From the NCBI RefSeq assembly GCF_002080045.1, contig NZ_MUIN01000002.1, positions 526,127-590,126 of the forward strand: a DNA stretch of 64,000 nt, written 5' to 3'. The notes under the pieces were generated by a model. The model was not told the DNA's origin. It saw nothing but the letters and a program-made list of their open reading frames with translations, and made no database searches. The DNA is from Pseudomonas sp. Bc-h. GTDB lineage: Bacteria > Pseudomonadota > Gammaproteobacteria > Pseudomonadales > Pseudomonadaceae. A program made the position numbers and the translations under genes. Of the stretch, positions 44,658-55,610 are shown piece after piece (positions within the stretch are counted from its first letter, which is position 1; each line of letters opens with the position of its first letter).

Positions 44658-45571
44658 GCCTTTTCTCCTGTCGTATTCGCTGTGTCGTGCAGACGCACCC
44701 CACCGGACATATCGCCGATGGCGTCCACCACTCTGTTGCTGATCAGGTCGCCGTAACCGAGCGCGGTTTGCAGCCCGAAACTGGCCAGCGGCCCGGACGC
44801 ATTGAGGGACGCGACGCCCAGTTCGCGGACGCGGTCCAGGTACAGCACCACGTCCTTGCTCATCAATTTGCCGGTCAGGCCGCCTTCCAGATAATTGCCG
44901 TCGACGATGTGCGGAAAGCGATTGAGCGTGGCGAAGTTCACCCCGCTGCTGGCGTTGAGCACATCGAGCAAACGGTGCAGATCGAGCCCGGCTTTCTTGC
45001 CCGCCACCATCACTTCGGCAGTGGCGGCCAGGCTGACGGCGTTGAGAAAGTTGTTGAGCAACTTGGTGGTATGCCCGGCGCCGCTTTCACCCATGAGAAA
45101 CACCTTACTGGCGATGGGCTTGAACACCCAGGCCAGGGCGTCGACCGTTGCAGCATCGCCGCCGACCATCAGGGTCAGCGCGCCCTTTTGCGCCGCCGCC
45201 GCACCGCCGGAAATGCCGGCGTCGACGTACTGCACCCCACGTTCGGCAAACAGGCCGTGCAGGCGCATGGTCGAACTGGCAGCGGCGGTGCTGAGGTCAA
45301 CGACGATCTGCCCTTGCCGGCAATGCGCAAGCAAACCGTGCGGCCCCTCGACGACCGCTTCGACCACTTTGCTGTCCGGCAGCGACAGCAGCACCACAGC
45401 GCTTTCGGACACGACCTCGGCAATCGAGCCGGCCACTGTCGCACCCGCAGCCCTGACTCGCCCAGGGTCTGTGTCATAACCGAGCACCTTCAGCCCGGCA
45501 TCCACCAGGCAGCGCGTCATGCGCCCGCCCATGTTGCCCAGACCGATGAACCCCAGAGTTGTGTTGTCCAC
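44654..45571 (-). CDS. HIBADH-family NAD(P)-dependent oxidoreductase 2
   Basis: A 305-residue dehydrogenase: GFIGLGNMGGRMTRCLVDAG cofactor motif, VDAGISGGAAAAQKGALTLMVGG substrate motif and catalytic Lys in GHTTKLLNNFLNAV. The C-terminal tail ends in an unusual ~20-residue hydrophilic extension (GGVRLHDTANTTGEKA). It overlaps the cupin by four bases. The three HIBADH paralogues in this run probably act on different hydroxyacid or semialdehyde intermediates. Confidence 0.86.
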   Translation of the reverse strand: MDNTTLGFIGLGNMGGRMTRCLVDAGLKVLGYDTDPGRVRAAGATVAGSIAEVVSESAVVLLSLPDSKVVEAVVEGPHGLLAHCRQGQIVVDLSTAAASSTMRLHGLFAERGVQYVDAGISGGAAAAQKGALTLMVGGDAATVDALAWVFKPIASKVFLMGESGAGHTTKLLNNFLNAVSLAATAEVMVAGKKAGLDLHRLLDVLNASSGVNFATLNRFPHIVDGNYLEGGLTGKLMSKDVVLYLDRVRELGVASLNASGPLASFGLQTALGYGDLISNRVVDAIGDMSGGVRLHDTANTTGEKA

Positions 45572-45596
45572 GACTGCTCTCCTCGAATGGCAACGC

Positions 45597-46937
45597 TTAG
45601 AAATCGACGTCTTTGGTTTCCGGCCCCATATAGGCGCCGATCGTGGCGATCACCCCGCCGATCACCAGGAGCACGGCGGGCGTTACGGTGAACGGGATGA
45701 ACTGGCCCAGCCAGGCCATGTAGAAGGCGTAGAACGAGGGGATAATCACCGACAGGCTGAACCCCACGCCGAAGCCGGTGGCACGCACGTCGGTGACGAA
45801 ACGCTCGTTGATGTAGGTCACGATCACGCCCCACGGCGCGGTCACCAGCACCGACAGCACGCACACCAGGGTCATGATCATCGGCAGCGACAGCCCCGGC
45901 ACGTTGGCCAGCACGTACATGATTCCGGCCCCGGCTGTGGCGATGATCGGCCCCAGGATGATGAAGAAGCGTCGACGGCCGATCTTCTGCCCGATCATCC
46001 CCGAGGCGATGTAGCTGAAGAACAGCACCGAGTAGGCGATCAGCAGCGTGCCGGTCACTTGCATGCCGGACAGGTGCAAGGTGTTCACCAGCAGGCCGGT
46101 GGGCAGGAAGATGGTGATGATGTTCTGGGTCAGCCAGAAGCCGGTCATCATCAGCAACACTTGCAGCAGGTTGCGGCCGCTCTTGCCCTTGAGCAAATCA
46201 CTCAAAGGCAGTTTTTCCCGAGGCTTGTTGCCGGTTTCGCTTTCCCAGATTTCCGATTCCGACACCGCGTACACGTAGTACAGCGCCAGTACGCCAGCCA
46301 GCACCGCGCCGATCACGAACGGAATCCGCCAGCCCCACTGCACGTAAGGCGATCCGGGGCCGTCCAGCGGGAACAGCATGAACATCAGCATCGCCACCAG
46401 GTTGATGCTGACGTAGGCCAGCGGGAATCCGGCGATGATCAGACCGCCGACGAAACCGCGCTGATGCTTCTTGGAATACTCGATGGCCAGCGGCATCGCG
46501 CCGGTGTAACCGCCACCAAGAAAGATCCCGTCGACGAAGCGCAGCAGCACCAGCGCCCAGTACGACGCGATGCCGATGCTTTCATAACCGGGTAGCAGCG
46601 CGATCAACAGCGTCACCACACCAAAGCCGGACACCGAGTAGATCGACGCCATGCGCCGCCCGGTCTTGTCGGCGATCATGCCGAACAGCAACGCGCCAAT
46701 CGGTCGCCCCAACAAGGTGGTAATGAACACCAGTGACGCGAGAATCGCCGCCATGCCCGGCGACAACTGCGTGGGCTGGAAGAAAAACAACACCGGCGAC
46801 AACACCACGACCGGCAGGTAGATGTCGAACATGTCGATATACTCGGAGAAGAACGCGCCCTTGATGGCGTTCCTCCTTTTTTTCTCGATCGACTGTTCGG
46901 TTTCAGCCACCGATCTGGCTGGGGCGTAAGTGCTCAT
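45597..46937 (-). CDS. MFS transporter, metabolite:H+ symporter type
   Basis: A 446-residue, twelve-helix transporter of the metabolite:H+ symporter branch (KgtP/ProP/ShiA-like): GRPIGALLFGMIADKTGRRMASIYS loop 2-3 signature, RFVDGIFLGGGYTGAMPLAIEYSKKHQRGFVGG motif. It is probably the importer for the substrate of the catabolic run, which fits its place in the run just upstream of HIBADH 2. Confidence 0.85.
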   Translation of the reverse strand: MSTYAPARSVAETEQSIEKKRRNAIKGAFFSEYIDMFDIYLPVVVLSPVLFFFQPTQLSPGMAAILASLVFITTLLGRPIGALLFGMIADKTGRRMASIYSVSGFGVVTLLIALLPGYESIGIASYWALVLLRFVDGIFLGGGYTGAMPLAIEYSKKHQRGFVGGLIIAGFPLAYVSINLVAMLMFMLFPLDGPGSPYVQWGWRIPFVIGAVLAGVLALYYVYAVSESEIWESETGNKPREKLPLSDLLKGKSGRNLLQVLLMMTGFWLTQNIITIFLPTGLLVNTLHLSGMQVTGTLLIAYSVLFFSYIASGMIGQKIGRRRFFIILGPIIATAGAGIMYVLANVPGLSLPMIMTLVCVLSVLVTAPWGVIVTYINERFVTDVRATGFGVGFSLSVIIPSFYAFYMAWLGQFIPFTVTPAVLLVIGGVIATIGAYMGPETKDVDF

Positions 46938-46988
46938 GACGTTTCCTTATAGTTATTGTCGGACGCAAGCAGTGGTGGGTTGAAGGGT

Positions 46989-47384
46989 TCAGGTGGCGGC
47001 GACTTCCGCCTCGTAGGCCTTGATCGTCTCCGACGCCACGCGAAAGGCCGCCAGGCCCAACGGCGCGCCGCAGTACACCGCCGCCTGCATCAGCACGGCG
47101 CGGATCTCTTCCTTGCTCACGCCGTTGCGCAACGCACCCCGCACATGAACGGCGAGTTCATGGTGCTGACTCATGGCGGTGAGCATGGCGATGTTGATGA
47201 TGCTGCGAGTCTTGAACGACAGCGTCGGGTCGCCCCAGATCTCGCCCCAGCAGTACTCGGTGACCAGCTTCTGCATCGGCCGGTTGAAATCATCGGCAGC
47301 CGCCCAGGACTTCTCGACATGGCGGTCGCCCAGCACTTCCTTGCGATTGTTGAAGCCCTGATTGAAACGTTCGTTGTCTTCCAT
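46989..47384 (-). CDS. Carboxymuconolactone decarboxylase family protein
   Basis: A 131-residue single-domain protein matching 4-carboxymuconolactone decarboxylase: FNQGFNNRKEVLGDRHVEKSW at the start, LVTEYCWGEIWGDPTLSFKTRSIINIAMLTAM and the EEIRAVLMQAAVYCGAPLGLAAFR end, including the conserved Glu/His patch. Its own operator-like element TGATTGTCATACA lies 30 bases upstream, so it may start a second transcript of the run (46989 leftward). Confidence 0.86.
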   Translation of the reverse strand: MEDNERFNQGFNNRKEVLGDRHVEKSWAAADDFNRPMQKLVTEYCWGEIWGDPTLSFKTRSIINIAMLTAMSQHHELAVHVRGALRNGVSKEEIRAVLMQAAVYCGAPLGLAAFRVASETIKAYEAEVAAT

Positions 47385-47413
47385 CGTGTCACCACCTTAT
47401 TCGTAGGATCGAC

Positions 47414-47426
47414 TGATTGTCATACA
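47414..47426. promoter_or_regulatory. GntR-type operator candidate, copy 1
   Basis: TGATTGTCATACA is found 30 bases before the CMD start codon; the identical 13-mer occurs at 49898-49910. The core TTGT-N-ATACA is partly palindromic, like FadR-subfamily operators. Confidence 0.5.
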
Positions 47427-47477
47427 AGGCAATCAGGCAAATTTTTTTGAGTCGGGCCGCCAGATCCCCTTCAAGAA

Positions 47478-48905
47478 TCAGGCGCCGTAACCCACCATCG
47501 ATTTCACTTCCAGGTATTCGCGCAAACCGTATTCGCCCCACTCCCGGCCATTGCCGGAGCGCTTTACACCACCGAACGGCGCGGCGAAATCTGCCGGCGG
47601 ATAATTCAGGTGCACGCTGCCCGCCTGGAGTTTTCGAGCGACATCACGGGCGCGCTGCTGATCGGCGGATTGCACGTACGCTGCCAGCCCATACGGTGTG
47701 CCGTTGGCGATGTCGATTGCTTCGGCCTCACTGTCATAGGCGATCATCGACAGCACCGGGCCAAAGATTTCTTCCTGAGCGATGGTCATCTGCGGCGTGA
47801 CGTGAGCGAACACCGTGGGCCTGGCGTAGTAGCCTTTTTCGATGCCGTTCGGCAGGCCAATGCCCCCGGTGACCAATTGCGCGCCTTCGTCGATGCCGTT
47901 CTGTATCAACGCCTGAACCCGGCGAAATTGCGCACGGTTGACCAGGGGGCCCAATTGCGTGTATTCGTCTGTGGTCGGGCCGACGCTGTAACCCTCGGCG
48001 GCGGTCTTGGCGATCTGAATCGCATCGTCCATCAAGCCTCGCGGAATCAGAAGACGGGTTGGAATCGAGCACGACTGGCCGCTGTTGGTGAAGCACGCAG
48101 CCACGCCACGGGTGACAGCGTCCTGCAGGTTGACGTCATCCAGCAGAATGTTCGCCGACTTGCCGCCCAGTTCCTGCGCCACACGCTTGACGGTATCTGC
48201 CGCGGATTTCGCCACCAGTACGCCCGCGCGAGTGGAGCCGGTGAACGACAGCATGTCGATGTCCGGATGCGCCGACAGCGCTGCGCCCACGCCCGGCCCG
48301 TCGCCGTTCACCAGGTTGAACACGCCGGCCGGCACCCCCGCTTCATCCAGCACTTCGGCAAACAGCAGGCTGCTCAAGGGCGAATATTCACTGGGTTTGA
48401 GCACCATGGTGCAACCGGCCGCCAATGCTGGAGCGACCTTGACCACGATCTGGTTGATCGGCCAGTTCCACGGCGTGATCAGGCCACAGACGCCTACCGG
48501 CTCGTGGCGAATCAAGGTACTGCCCATGGTTTCTTCAAACTTGAAACGCTTCAGTACGTCGATCATCTGGTTGAGGTGCAGCCAGCCACGGGGCACCTGA
48601 AACTTCCTCGAGAACGTGATCGGCGAGCCCATTTCGATGCGCATCGCCTGGGCGAATTCTTCCTGTCGAAGCTCGTAGATCGAGACGATCCTTTCGAGCA
48701 AGGCGATGCGCTCGGCCACGCTGGTGGCTGCGTAACCCGGCAAGGCCTTGCGGGCCGCGGCCACGGCAAGGTCGACATCGCGGGCGTCACCCAGGGCAAG
48801 CCGCTCGACCACGGTTTCGGTCGCAGGATCGATGACGTCGAACCAGGCTGGATCTGCAGGCTCGACCCAACGCCCATCAATATAAAAACGCGATGCATGT
48901 GACAT
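47478..48905 (-). CDS. Aldehyde dehydrogenase family protein
   Basis: A 475-residue NAD(P)-dependent enzyme: Glu245 in AQELGGKSANI and catalytic Cys279 in SGQSCSIPTR (normal Cys/Glu pair), cofactor-binding FTGSTRAGVLVA, and the WNWPINQIVVKVAPALAAGC segment. It would oxidise an aldehyde or semialdehyde intermediate to an acid in the catabolic run. Its stop is 93 bases upstream of the CMD start. Confidence 0.9.
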   Translation of the reverse strand: MSHASRFYIDGRWVEPADPAWFDVIDPATETVVERLALGDARDVDLAVAAARKALPGYAATSVAERIALLERIVSIYELRQEEFAQAMRIEMGSPITFSRKFQVPRGWLHLNQMIDVLKRFKFEETMGSTLIRHEPVGVCGLITPWNWPINQIVVKVAPALAAGCTMVLKPSEYSPLSSLLFAEVLDEAGVPAGVFNLVNGDGPGVGAALSAHPDIDMLSFTGSTRAGVLVAKSAADTVKRVAQELGGKSANILLDDVNLQDAVTRGVAACFTNSGQSCSIPTRLLIPRGLMDDAIQIAKTAAEGYSVGPTTDEYTQLGPLVNRAQFRRVQALIQNGIDEGAQLVTGGIGLPNGIEKGYYARPTVFAHVTPQMTIAQEEIFGPVLSMIAYDSEAEAIDIANGTPYGLAAYVQSADQQRARDVARKLQAGSVHLNYPPADFAAPFGGVKRSGNGREWGEYGLREYLEVKSMVGYGA

Positions 48906-49799
48906 TCACTGACCTCCCCGCTCGCCTTCCCCGGCCAGCATGCGATACATCTCGGTATGGTCAGTAGCTGGCGTTGCGTCCTGGGCCACGTCGTTCCAGA
49001 CCGTGATCGCGCTCTGGCCGAAGGTCAGCGGGTAGTCCAGTGCATCGGACAGGCCTTTGGCAATTTTCAGGTCCTTGTTCATCAGCTGCATCGAGAAGCC
49101 GGAACCGAAGGTGCCGCTGAGCATGAATTGCTTCGCCTTGTTCAGCGAGGTGTTGGTGCCGCCGCTGGAGGCGTTGAGCACATCGACCATCACGTCCGGG
49201 TCGATGCCGAAACGTTTCGCCACGTGCAGCGCTTCCACGGTTGCCATCAGCCCCGCTGCCGAGACGAAGTTGTTCAGCGCCTTGGCGGCATGCCCGGCAC
49301 CGGCATCGCCGATGTGCAGAATGTTCTTGCCCATGGCATCCAGCAGCGGGCGGCAGCGCTGCATCACGCCCTCGTCGCCGCCGACCAGAATCGCCAGAGT
49401 GCCATCCACCGCGCGCTTGACACCGCCAGACACCGGCGCGTCGAGGTATTGGAGGTTGAGGGTCTTGAGCTTCTGGCCCAGTTCACGGGAACGCGCAGGT
49501 TCCGAAGAACTCATGTCGATCACCACCGCGCCTGCCTTCAATTGCGACGCCCAGCCGCCATCGGCCAGCAGCACGCTCTCGACGATGGTCGAGTTGGGCA
49601 GCATGGTGATCAGTACGTCGAGGGAGCTGGCGTTGTCGGCGGTCAGTGCGCTGGCGTTCAACGTCGCCTGAACGTCGCTCAGACGCCCGGCATCGGCGTC
49701 GGCGAGAAACAGTTGAAAACCTGCCCTGGACAGGCAGGTGGTCATCGGCAGGCCCATCATGCCAAGGCCGATGAAGCCGATCCGTTGCGGTTGCGTCAT
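48906..49799 (-). CDS. HIBADH-family NAD(P)-dependent oxidoreductase 3
   Basis: A 297-residue dehydrogenase: GFIGLGMMGLPMTTCLSRAG, LDAPVSGGVKRAVDGTLAILVGG and catalytic Lys in GHAAKALNNFVSA. It is the first gene of the run, directly abutting the aldehyde dehydrogenase (stop and start share the boundary), suggesting coupled expression. The divergent intergenic 170 bases toward the NIPSNAP gene hold a GntR-type site. Confidence 0.87.
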   Translation of the reverse strand: MTQPQRIGFIGLGMMGLPMTTCLSRAGFQLFLADADAGRLSDVQATLNASALTADNASSLDVLITMLPNSTIVESVLLADGGWASQLKAGAVVIDMSSSEPARSRELGQKLKTLNLQYLDAPVSGGVKRAVDGTLAILVGGDEGVMQRCRPLLDAMGKNILHIGDAGAGHAAKALNNFVSAAGLMATVEALHVAKRFGIDPDVMVDVLNASSGGTNTSLNKAKQFMLSGTFGSGFSMQLMNKDLKIAKGLSDALDYPLTFGQSAITVWNDVAQDATPATDHTEMYRMLAGEGERGGQ

Positions 49800-49897
49800 G
49801 GTCGTGCCCTATTGGTTTTATGTTTTTGTAACCGGGTCGAGGCGATGTCACGCAGTGCTTCTGCATGACGTTGGCCAGCAGTTGCGATAAAACTATA

Positions 49898-49910
49898 TGA
49901 TTGTCATACA
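49898..49910. promoter_or_regulatory. GntR-type operator candidate, copy 2
   Basis: An exact second copy of TGATTGTCATACA, within the divergent promoter region of HIBADH 3 and the NIPSNAP gene. Confidence 0.55.
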
Positions 49911-49969
49911 GTCGGTCAATAGGCTAATTTAGCGATTCCTACCAGCGGCACCTTCGAGGAGTTGGATCA

Positions 49970-50296
49970 ATGATTGTGGAATTGCGTACCTATCACTGTG
50001 CACCGGGCCGCTTGCCGGCGCTGCATGAACGCTTCACCAGCACCACGCTGGGTTTCTTCGAGCAGTACGGCATCCGGCAGATCGGTTTCTGGACCAACCT
50101 CACCGGGGCCACCAATCAATCGCTGACCTATCTGTTGCAATGGGAAAGCCTCGCCGAGCGCGAGGCAAAGTGGAATGCGTTCCAGAGCGATGCCGAGTGG
50201 ATCGCCAAACGCGCAGCGAGCGAGGCGCAGGCGATCATCGTCGAGCGCATCGAGAACCAGTTCCTGACGCCGACCGGGTATTCCGCGTTGCGCTGA
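49970..50296 (+). CDS. NIPSNAP family protein
   Basis: A 108-residue ferredoxin-like-fold protein (MIVELRTYHCAPGRLPALHERFTSTTLGFFEQYGI, residues 1-35; then FWTNLTGATNQSLTYLLQWESLAERE). NIPSNAP proteins often accompany catabolic gene sets, including GntR-linked ones, but their role is unsettled. It is divergent from the run and shares the operator site, so joint control is likely. Confidence 0.85.
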   Translation: MIVELRTYHCAPGRLPALHERFTSTTLGFFEQYGIRQIGFWTNLTGATNQSLTYLLQWESLAEREAKWNAFQSDAEWIAKRAASEAQAIIVERIENQFLTPTGYSALR

Positions 50297-50395
50297 ACGG
50301 ACCCTGAAGGCAAAACAGGTGCGGTGCAGGTCACCAGCCTCGCGTCCTACGCCATTCCGGTGGAAGACGTCCTCAATACCGGGGCCCACTCCATT

Positions 50396-50430
50396 CCTGT
50401 GGGAGACGCCGGAGGTCACGACGGCAGCGA
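50396..50430 (+). repeat. Dispersed GTGGGAGACGCCGGAGG element
   Basis: A full copy of CCTGTGGGAGACGCCGGAGG plus TCACGACGGCAGCGA, between the convergent NIPSNAP and gntR genes. No gene is apparent in 50297-50447. Confidence 0.75.
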
Positions 50431-50447
50431 AAGGGTCACAGCGATGT

Positions 50448-51128
50448 TCACTGAACGGTATGCCCCGCCGTTGCCGCCAACAGCTCCAGCACGTTCTTCG
50501 AAGCATTTTCAACGTGCAGCAAGGCCGCCGCGCAGGCGCCTTCTTCGTCGCGCAGTTGAATGTTGCGCACGATTTCCTTGAGCTCGGCCAAGGTATGCGG
50601 CATCCGCCCTTCGCGCCCCAATGACAACGCGCGCAACAGGCTCACGCGGTTGTTCAGTTGTTCCAGCATGCCGCCGACCACCCGGCTCTGCTCGATGTCG
50701 AGCAATACATGATAAAAACGTCGCTTGATGTCCAGCAGCGCCGCGCCGTCGAGGCTGGCGGTGTGGGACTGCTCGACGAACTCATCGAACACCTCGCCCA
50801 GTTCCTGAACATCTTCGTCGCTGGCATGGCGCACGAAATTGCGCACCGCCAACACCTCAAGCGCCCCGCGCACGTCGTAGATCTGGATCGCATCCTTGGC
50901 GTCCACCGAGGCGACATACGCCCCGCGATGAGGCACCTGTTCCACCAAGCCTTCCGCTTCCAGTTGCCGCAATGCCTCGCGCAATGACGTGCGGCTGACG
51001 TCCAGCGCGGTATACAGCTGCTGCTCCACCAGTCGGTCCCCGGGCTTGAAACGCCCCGAGATGATTTCGTTGCGCAGTGCATCCTGCACTTGATGCCGCA
51101 AAGACGACGCCTGGCGTTGTACTTTCAT
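50448..51128 (-). CDS. GntR/FadR-subfamily transcriptional regulator
   Basis: A 226-residue regulator: winged helix-turn-helix near the N-terminus (ALRNEIISGRFKPGDRLVEQQLYTALDVSRTSLREALRQLEAEGLVEQVPHRGAYVAS) and an FCD ligand-binding domain. It lies at the far end of the catabolic run, convergent with NIPSNAP, and a related site (ATTGTATTACAG, 51242-51253) lies in its own upstream region. It probably controls the run. The start could also be 51158. Confidence 0.85.
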   Translation of the reverse strand: MKVQRQASSLRHQVQDALRNEIISGRFKPGDRLVEQQLYTALDVSRTSLREALRQLEAEGLVEQVPHRGAYVASVDAKDAIQIYDVRGALEVLAVRNFVRHASDEDVQELGEVFDEFVEQSHTASLDGAALLDIKRRFYHVLLDIEQSRVVGGMLEQLNNRVSLLRALSLGREGRMPHTLAELKEIVRNIQLRDEEGACAAALLHVENASKNVLELLAATAGHTVQ

Positions 51129-51241
51129 GCTGTATTCCCGAAGACCTATGAATTTCATGGCGACCGCCCTTCCCATGGAAGAAATCGCCGGATCGAATCT
51201 GGCGGCCGATCCTCATGATCCGGCCCGCCAGAAGCAATCGT

Positions 51242-51253
51242 ATTGTATTACAG
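51242..51253. promoter_or_regulatory. GntR-type operator candidate, diverged copy 3
   Basis: ATTGTATTACAG matches ATTGTCATACAG at ten of twelve bases and lies upstream of gntR, where autoregulation would be expected. Confidence 0.35.
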
Positions 51254-51290
51254 GCCTTTTCGGAAAAATAAAATCAGCAGTGCCTATCGA

Positions 51291-52901
51291 TCACCACACA
51301 GCAATCGTCGAATCCGCCCTGGGCTCGGTCCCCCCGCACAAAATGCCACTGACCGGATCACGCACGATGATCTGCCCCCGGCCGAAGTCGGTGGAGTCAT
51401 AGGCGATGCTGATGTCATGCCCGCGTCGTGCCAAAGCAGCGGCAAGGTCGCTCGACGCGCCCTGCTCGATGCCGATCTTCATCCCGCCCAGCCACTGCCA
51501 GCGCGGTGCATCCAGGGCTGCTTGCGGGTTGAGGCCGAAGTCCACCAGGTTCATCACCATCTGCACATGACCCTGGGGCTGCATGTAACCGCCCATGACG
51601 CCAAAAGGCCCCACCGGTTCGCCGTCCTTGCTCAAGAAACCGGGAATGATGGTGTGAAAGGTCTTCTTGCCTGGAGCCAAACAGTTGGCGTGAGCGGGGT
51701 CAAGGCTGAATTCCTGCCCACGGTTCTGCAATGCCAGGCCGCTGTCGGGCAGCACCACGCCGGAGCCGAAGCCGTGGTAGTTGCTCTGAATGAACGACAC
51801 CATATTGCCCTCCGCGTCAGCCGTGGCCAGGTACACCGTGCCGCTGGCGTGAGGCTCACCCGGTTTCGGCGCCTGCGCCCGCTCACCGATCAGCGCCCGA
51901 CGCTGTTCGCTGTAGCCATCGCTCAACAGATCGGCCACCGCGACCCTCATGTGCTGCGGATCGGTGATGTGGTGCAAGCCGTCGCTGTAGGCCAGCTTCA
52001 TCGCTTCAAGCTGACGATGCCAGGTCTGTTGACTGTCGCGATGATCGAACTCAAAGCCTTCGAGCATGCGCAAGGTCATCAGGGCGACCAGGCCCTGCCC
52101 GCTCGGCGGGATTTCCCAGACATCATAACCACGGTAATTGATGCTGATCGGGTCGACCCACTGTGCGTGGAAACCTGCCAGATCCTCTGCGCGCAGATAA
52201 CCACCGGTGGCCCGGGAATGCGCGTCAATCCGCTGCGCCAATGCGCCGCGATAAAGACTTTCGCACTCGGTCGCCGCCAGTTCTTCAAGGGTTCGCGCCT
52301 GGGCCGGGTTGCGGAACAGCTCCCCCGCTTTCGGCGCCCGCCCGTCCATGAGGAAGGTCTCGAACCAGTTTTCCAGCACGGCATCGCGGTGCGCGCTGAA
52401 CTCATCGAACGCGGTCTGCCATTGGTGTGCGACCACCGGGGACAACGGAAATCCGTCCCGCGCCAGATTGATCGCCGGTTGCAGAAGCTCGGCGAACGGC
52501 AGCTTGCCGAAACGCCGGGACAACTGCGCCCAGGCCGCCGGGCAGCCCGGCACGGTCACCGGGGTCCAGCCATACATCGGCATTTGCTCGTTGCCGGCCG
52601 CTTTCACCGCTTCGATGCTCAATGCCGCCGGGGCATGACCGTTGGCGTTCAGGCCGTGCAACTGGCCCTTGCACCAGACCAGCGCGAAGGCGTCGCCGCC
52701 AATGCCGCAGCCGGTGGGTTCGACCACGGTCAGCGCGGCAGCTGTGGCAATCGCGGCATCGATGGCGTTACCGCCCTTTTGCATGACTTCGATCCCGGCC
52801 TGCGCCGCCAGCGGCTGCGATGCGGCGACCATGCCGCGGCGGGCGAACACACTCTGGCGTCGGGAAGGATACGGGTACTCGTGAGCAGAAAATTTCAACA
52901 T
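51291..52901 (-). CDS. Gamma-glutamyltransferase family protein
   Basis: A 536-residue Ntn-hydrolase. The autoprocessing/nucleophile Thr is probably Thr355 in ASGTVYLATADAEGNMVS, so mature subunits would split there. Other family segments are MVAASQPLAAQAGIEVMQKGGNAIDAAIA near the N-terminus and GFGSGVVLPDSGLALQNRG, VMGGYMQPQGHVQMVMNLVDFG. It seems to lack a clear signal peptide. It hydrolyses or transfers gamma-glutamyl groups (or cleaves related amides). It ends the transport operon of 52927-56417. Confidence 0.87.
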   Translation of the reverse strand: MLKFSAHEYPYPSRRQSVFARRGMVAASQPLAAQAGIEVMQKGGNAIDAAIATAAALTVVEPTGCGIGGDAFALVWCKGQLHGLNANGHAPAALSIEAVKAAGNEQMPMYGWTPVTVPGCPAAWAQLSRRFGKLPFAELLQPAINLARDGFPLSPVVAHQWQTAFDEFSAHRDAVLENWFETFLMDGRAPKAGELFRNPAQARTLEELAATECESLYRGALAQRIDAHSRATGGYLRAEDLAGFHAQWVDPISINYRGYDVWEIPPSGQGLVALMTLRMLEGFEFDHRDSQQTWHRQLEAMKLAYSDGLHHITDPQHMRVAVADLLSDGYSEQRRALIGERAQAPKPGEPHASGTVYLATADAEGNMVSFIQSNYHGFGSGVVLPDSGLALQNRGQEFSLDPAHANCLAPGKKTFHTIIPGFLSKDGEPVGPFGVMGGYMQPQGHVQMVMNLVDFGLNPQAALDAPRWQWLGGMKIGIEQGASSDLAAALARRGHDISIAYDSTDFGRGQIIVRDPVSGILCGGTEPRADSTIAVW

Positions 52902-52926
52902 GGCGAAGGCTCTTCAAAAACGGGGG

Positions 52927-54817
<1,891 letters not shown>

Positions 54818-54818
54818 C

Positions 54819-55586
54819 TCATCGCCCTCTCAACATTTTCATCGCGCCGCGCCCGAACATGCGTCTGGCCGCGGGCGGCTGCCGGTCGGACTGGCCGAAG
54901 CGCTGTTCCAGCCAGCGCTGAAAGAAGCCCCACACGGTGGTCAGCATCAGGAAGTAGATCGCCACCACCAGATACAGCTCGAAAACGCGGAATGTCGCCG
55001 AGGTGATCATCTGCGTGCTCAGCAGCAGTTCCTGAACACCGATCACGCTGACCAGCGTGGTGTTTTTCAGCATCACGTTGAATTCGTTGCCCAGCGGCGG
55101 AACGATCACCCGGAACGCCTGCGGCAGCACGATCCGTCGCATCAGCTTGCCGAAAGTCATCCCCAGCGAACGGCCTGCCTCGTACTGGCCCTTGTCCACC
55201 GCACCAATCCCGGCACGGATGATCTCGGCCATGTACGCGCCTTCGTTAAGGCCCAGGGCAATGATCGCCGCCTGAATGTTGCCCGGCACGACGAACCAGC
55301 CCAGATCGATGTCTTCGAAGCGAAAGATTCCGCCCGCCGCCAGCGCGGTGTAGAGAAAGACGATCTGCACCAGCAGCGGCGTGCCGCGCATGAGCCACAC
55401 ATAAAATCGCACCGGCAGATTCAGCAGCGGGTTCGTCGACAGCCGCATCAGCGCCGCAATCAACCCCAGCGCGCAGCCCATCAACATCGCCAGCACACTG
55501 ATCAGGCAGGTCAGCCACAGGCCCGTGAGGTAAACCCCACTGGGCTGCGACAGGTACTGCCAGAACACTTCCCAATTGAAATTCAT
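54819..55586 (-). CDS. Polar amino acid ABC transporter, permease
   Basis: A 255-residue HisM/GlnP-type protein with about five helices and the EAA loop ([34 protein letters not shown], near residues 137-170). A single permease gene suggests a homodimeric channel, as for GlnP. It lies between the class-3 binding protein and its ATPase. Confidence 0.9.
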   Translation of the reverse strand: MNFNWEVFWQYLSQPSGVYLTGLWLTCLISVLAMLMGCALGLIAALMRLSTNPLLNLPVRFYVWLMRGTPLLVQIVFLYTALAAGGIFRFEDIDLGWFVVPGNIQAAIIALGLNEGAYMAEIIRAGIGAVDKGQYEAGRSLGMTFGKLMRRIVLPQAFRVIVPPLGNEFNVMLKNTTLVSVIGVQELLLSTQMITSATFRVFELYLVVAIYFLMLTTVWGFFQRWLEQRFGQSDRQPPAARRMFGRGAMKMLRGR

Positions 55587-55610
55587 CGGTTCATCCCGTT
55601 CTGCACTGGG

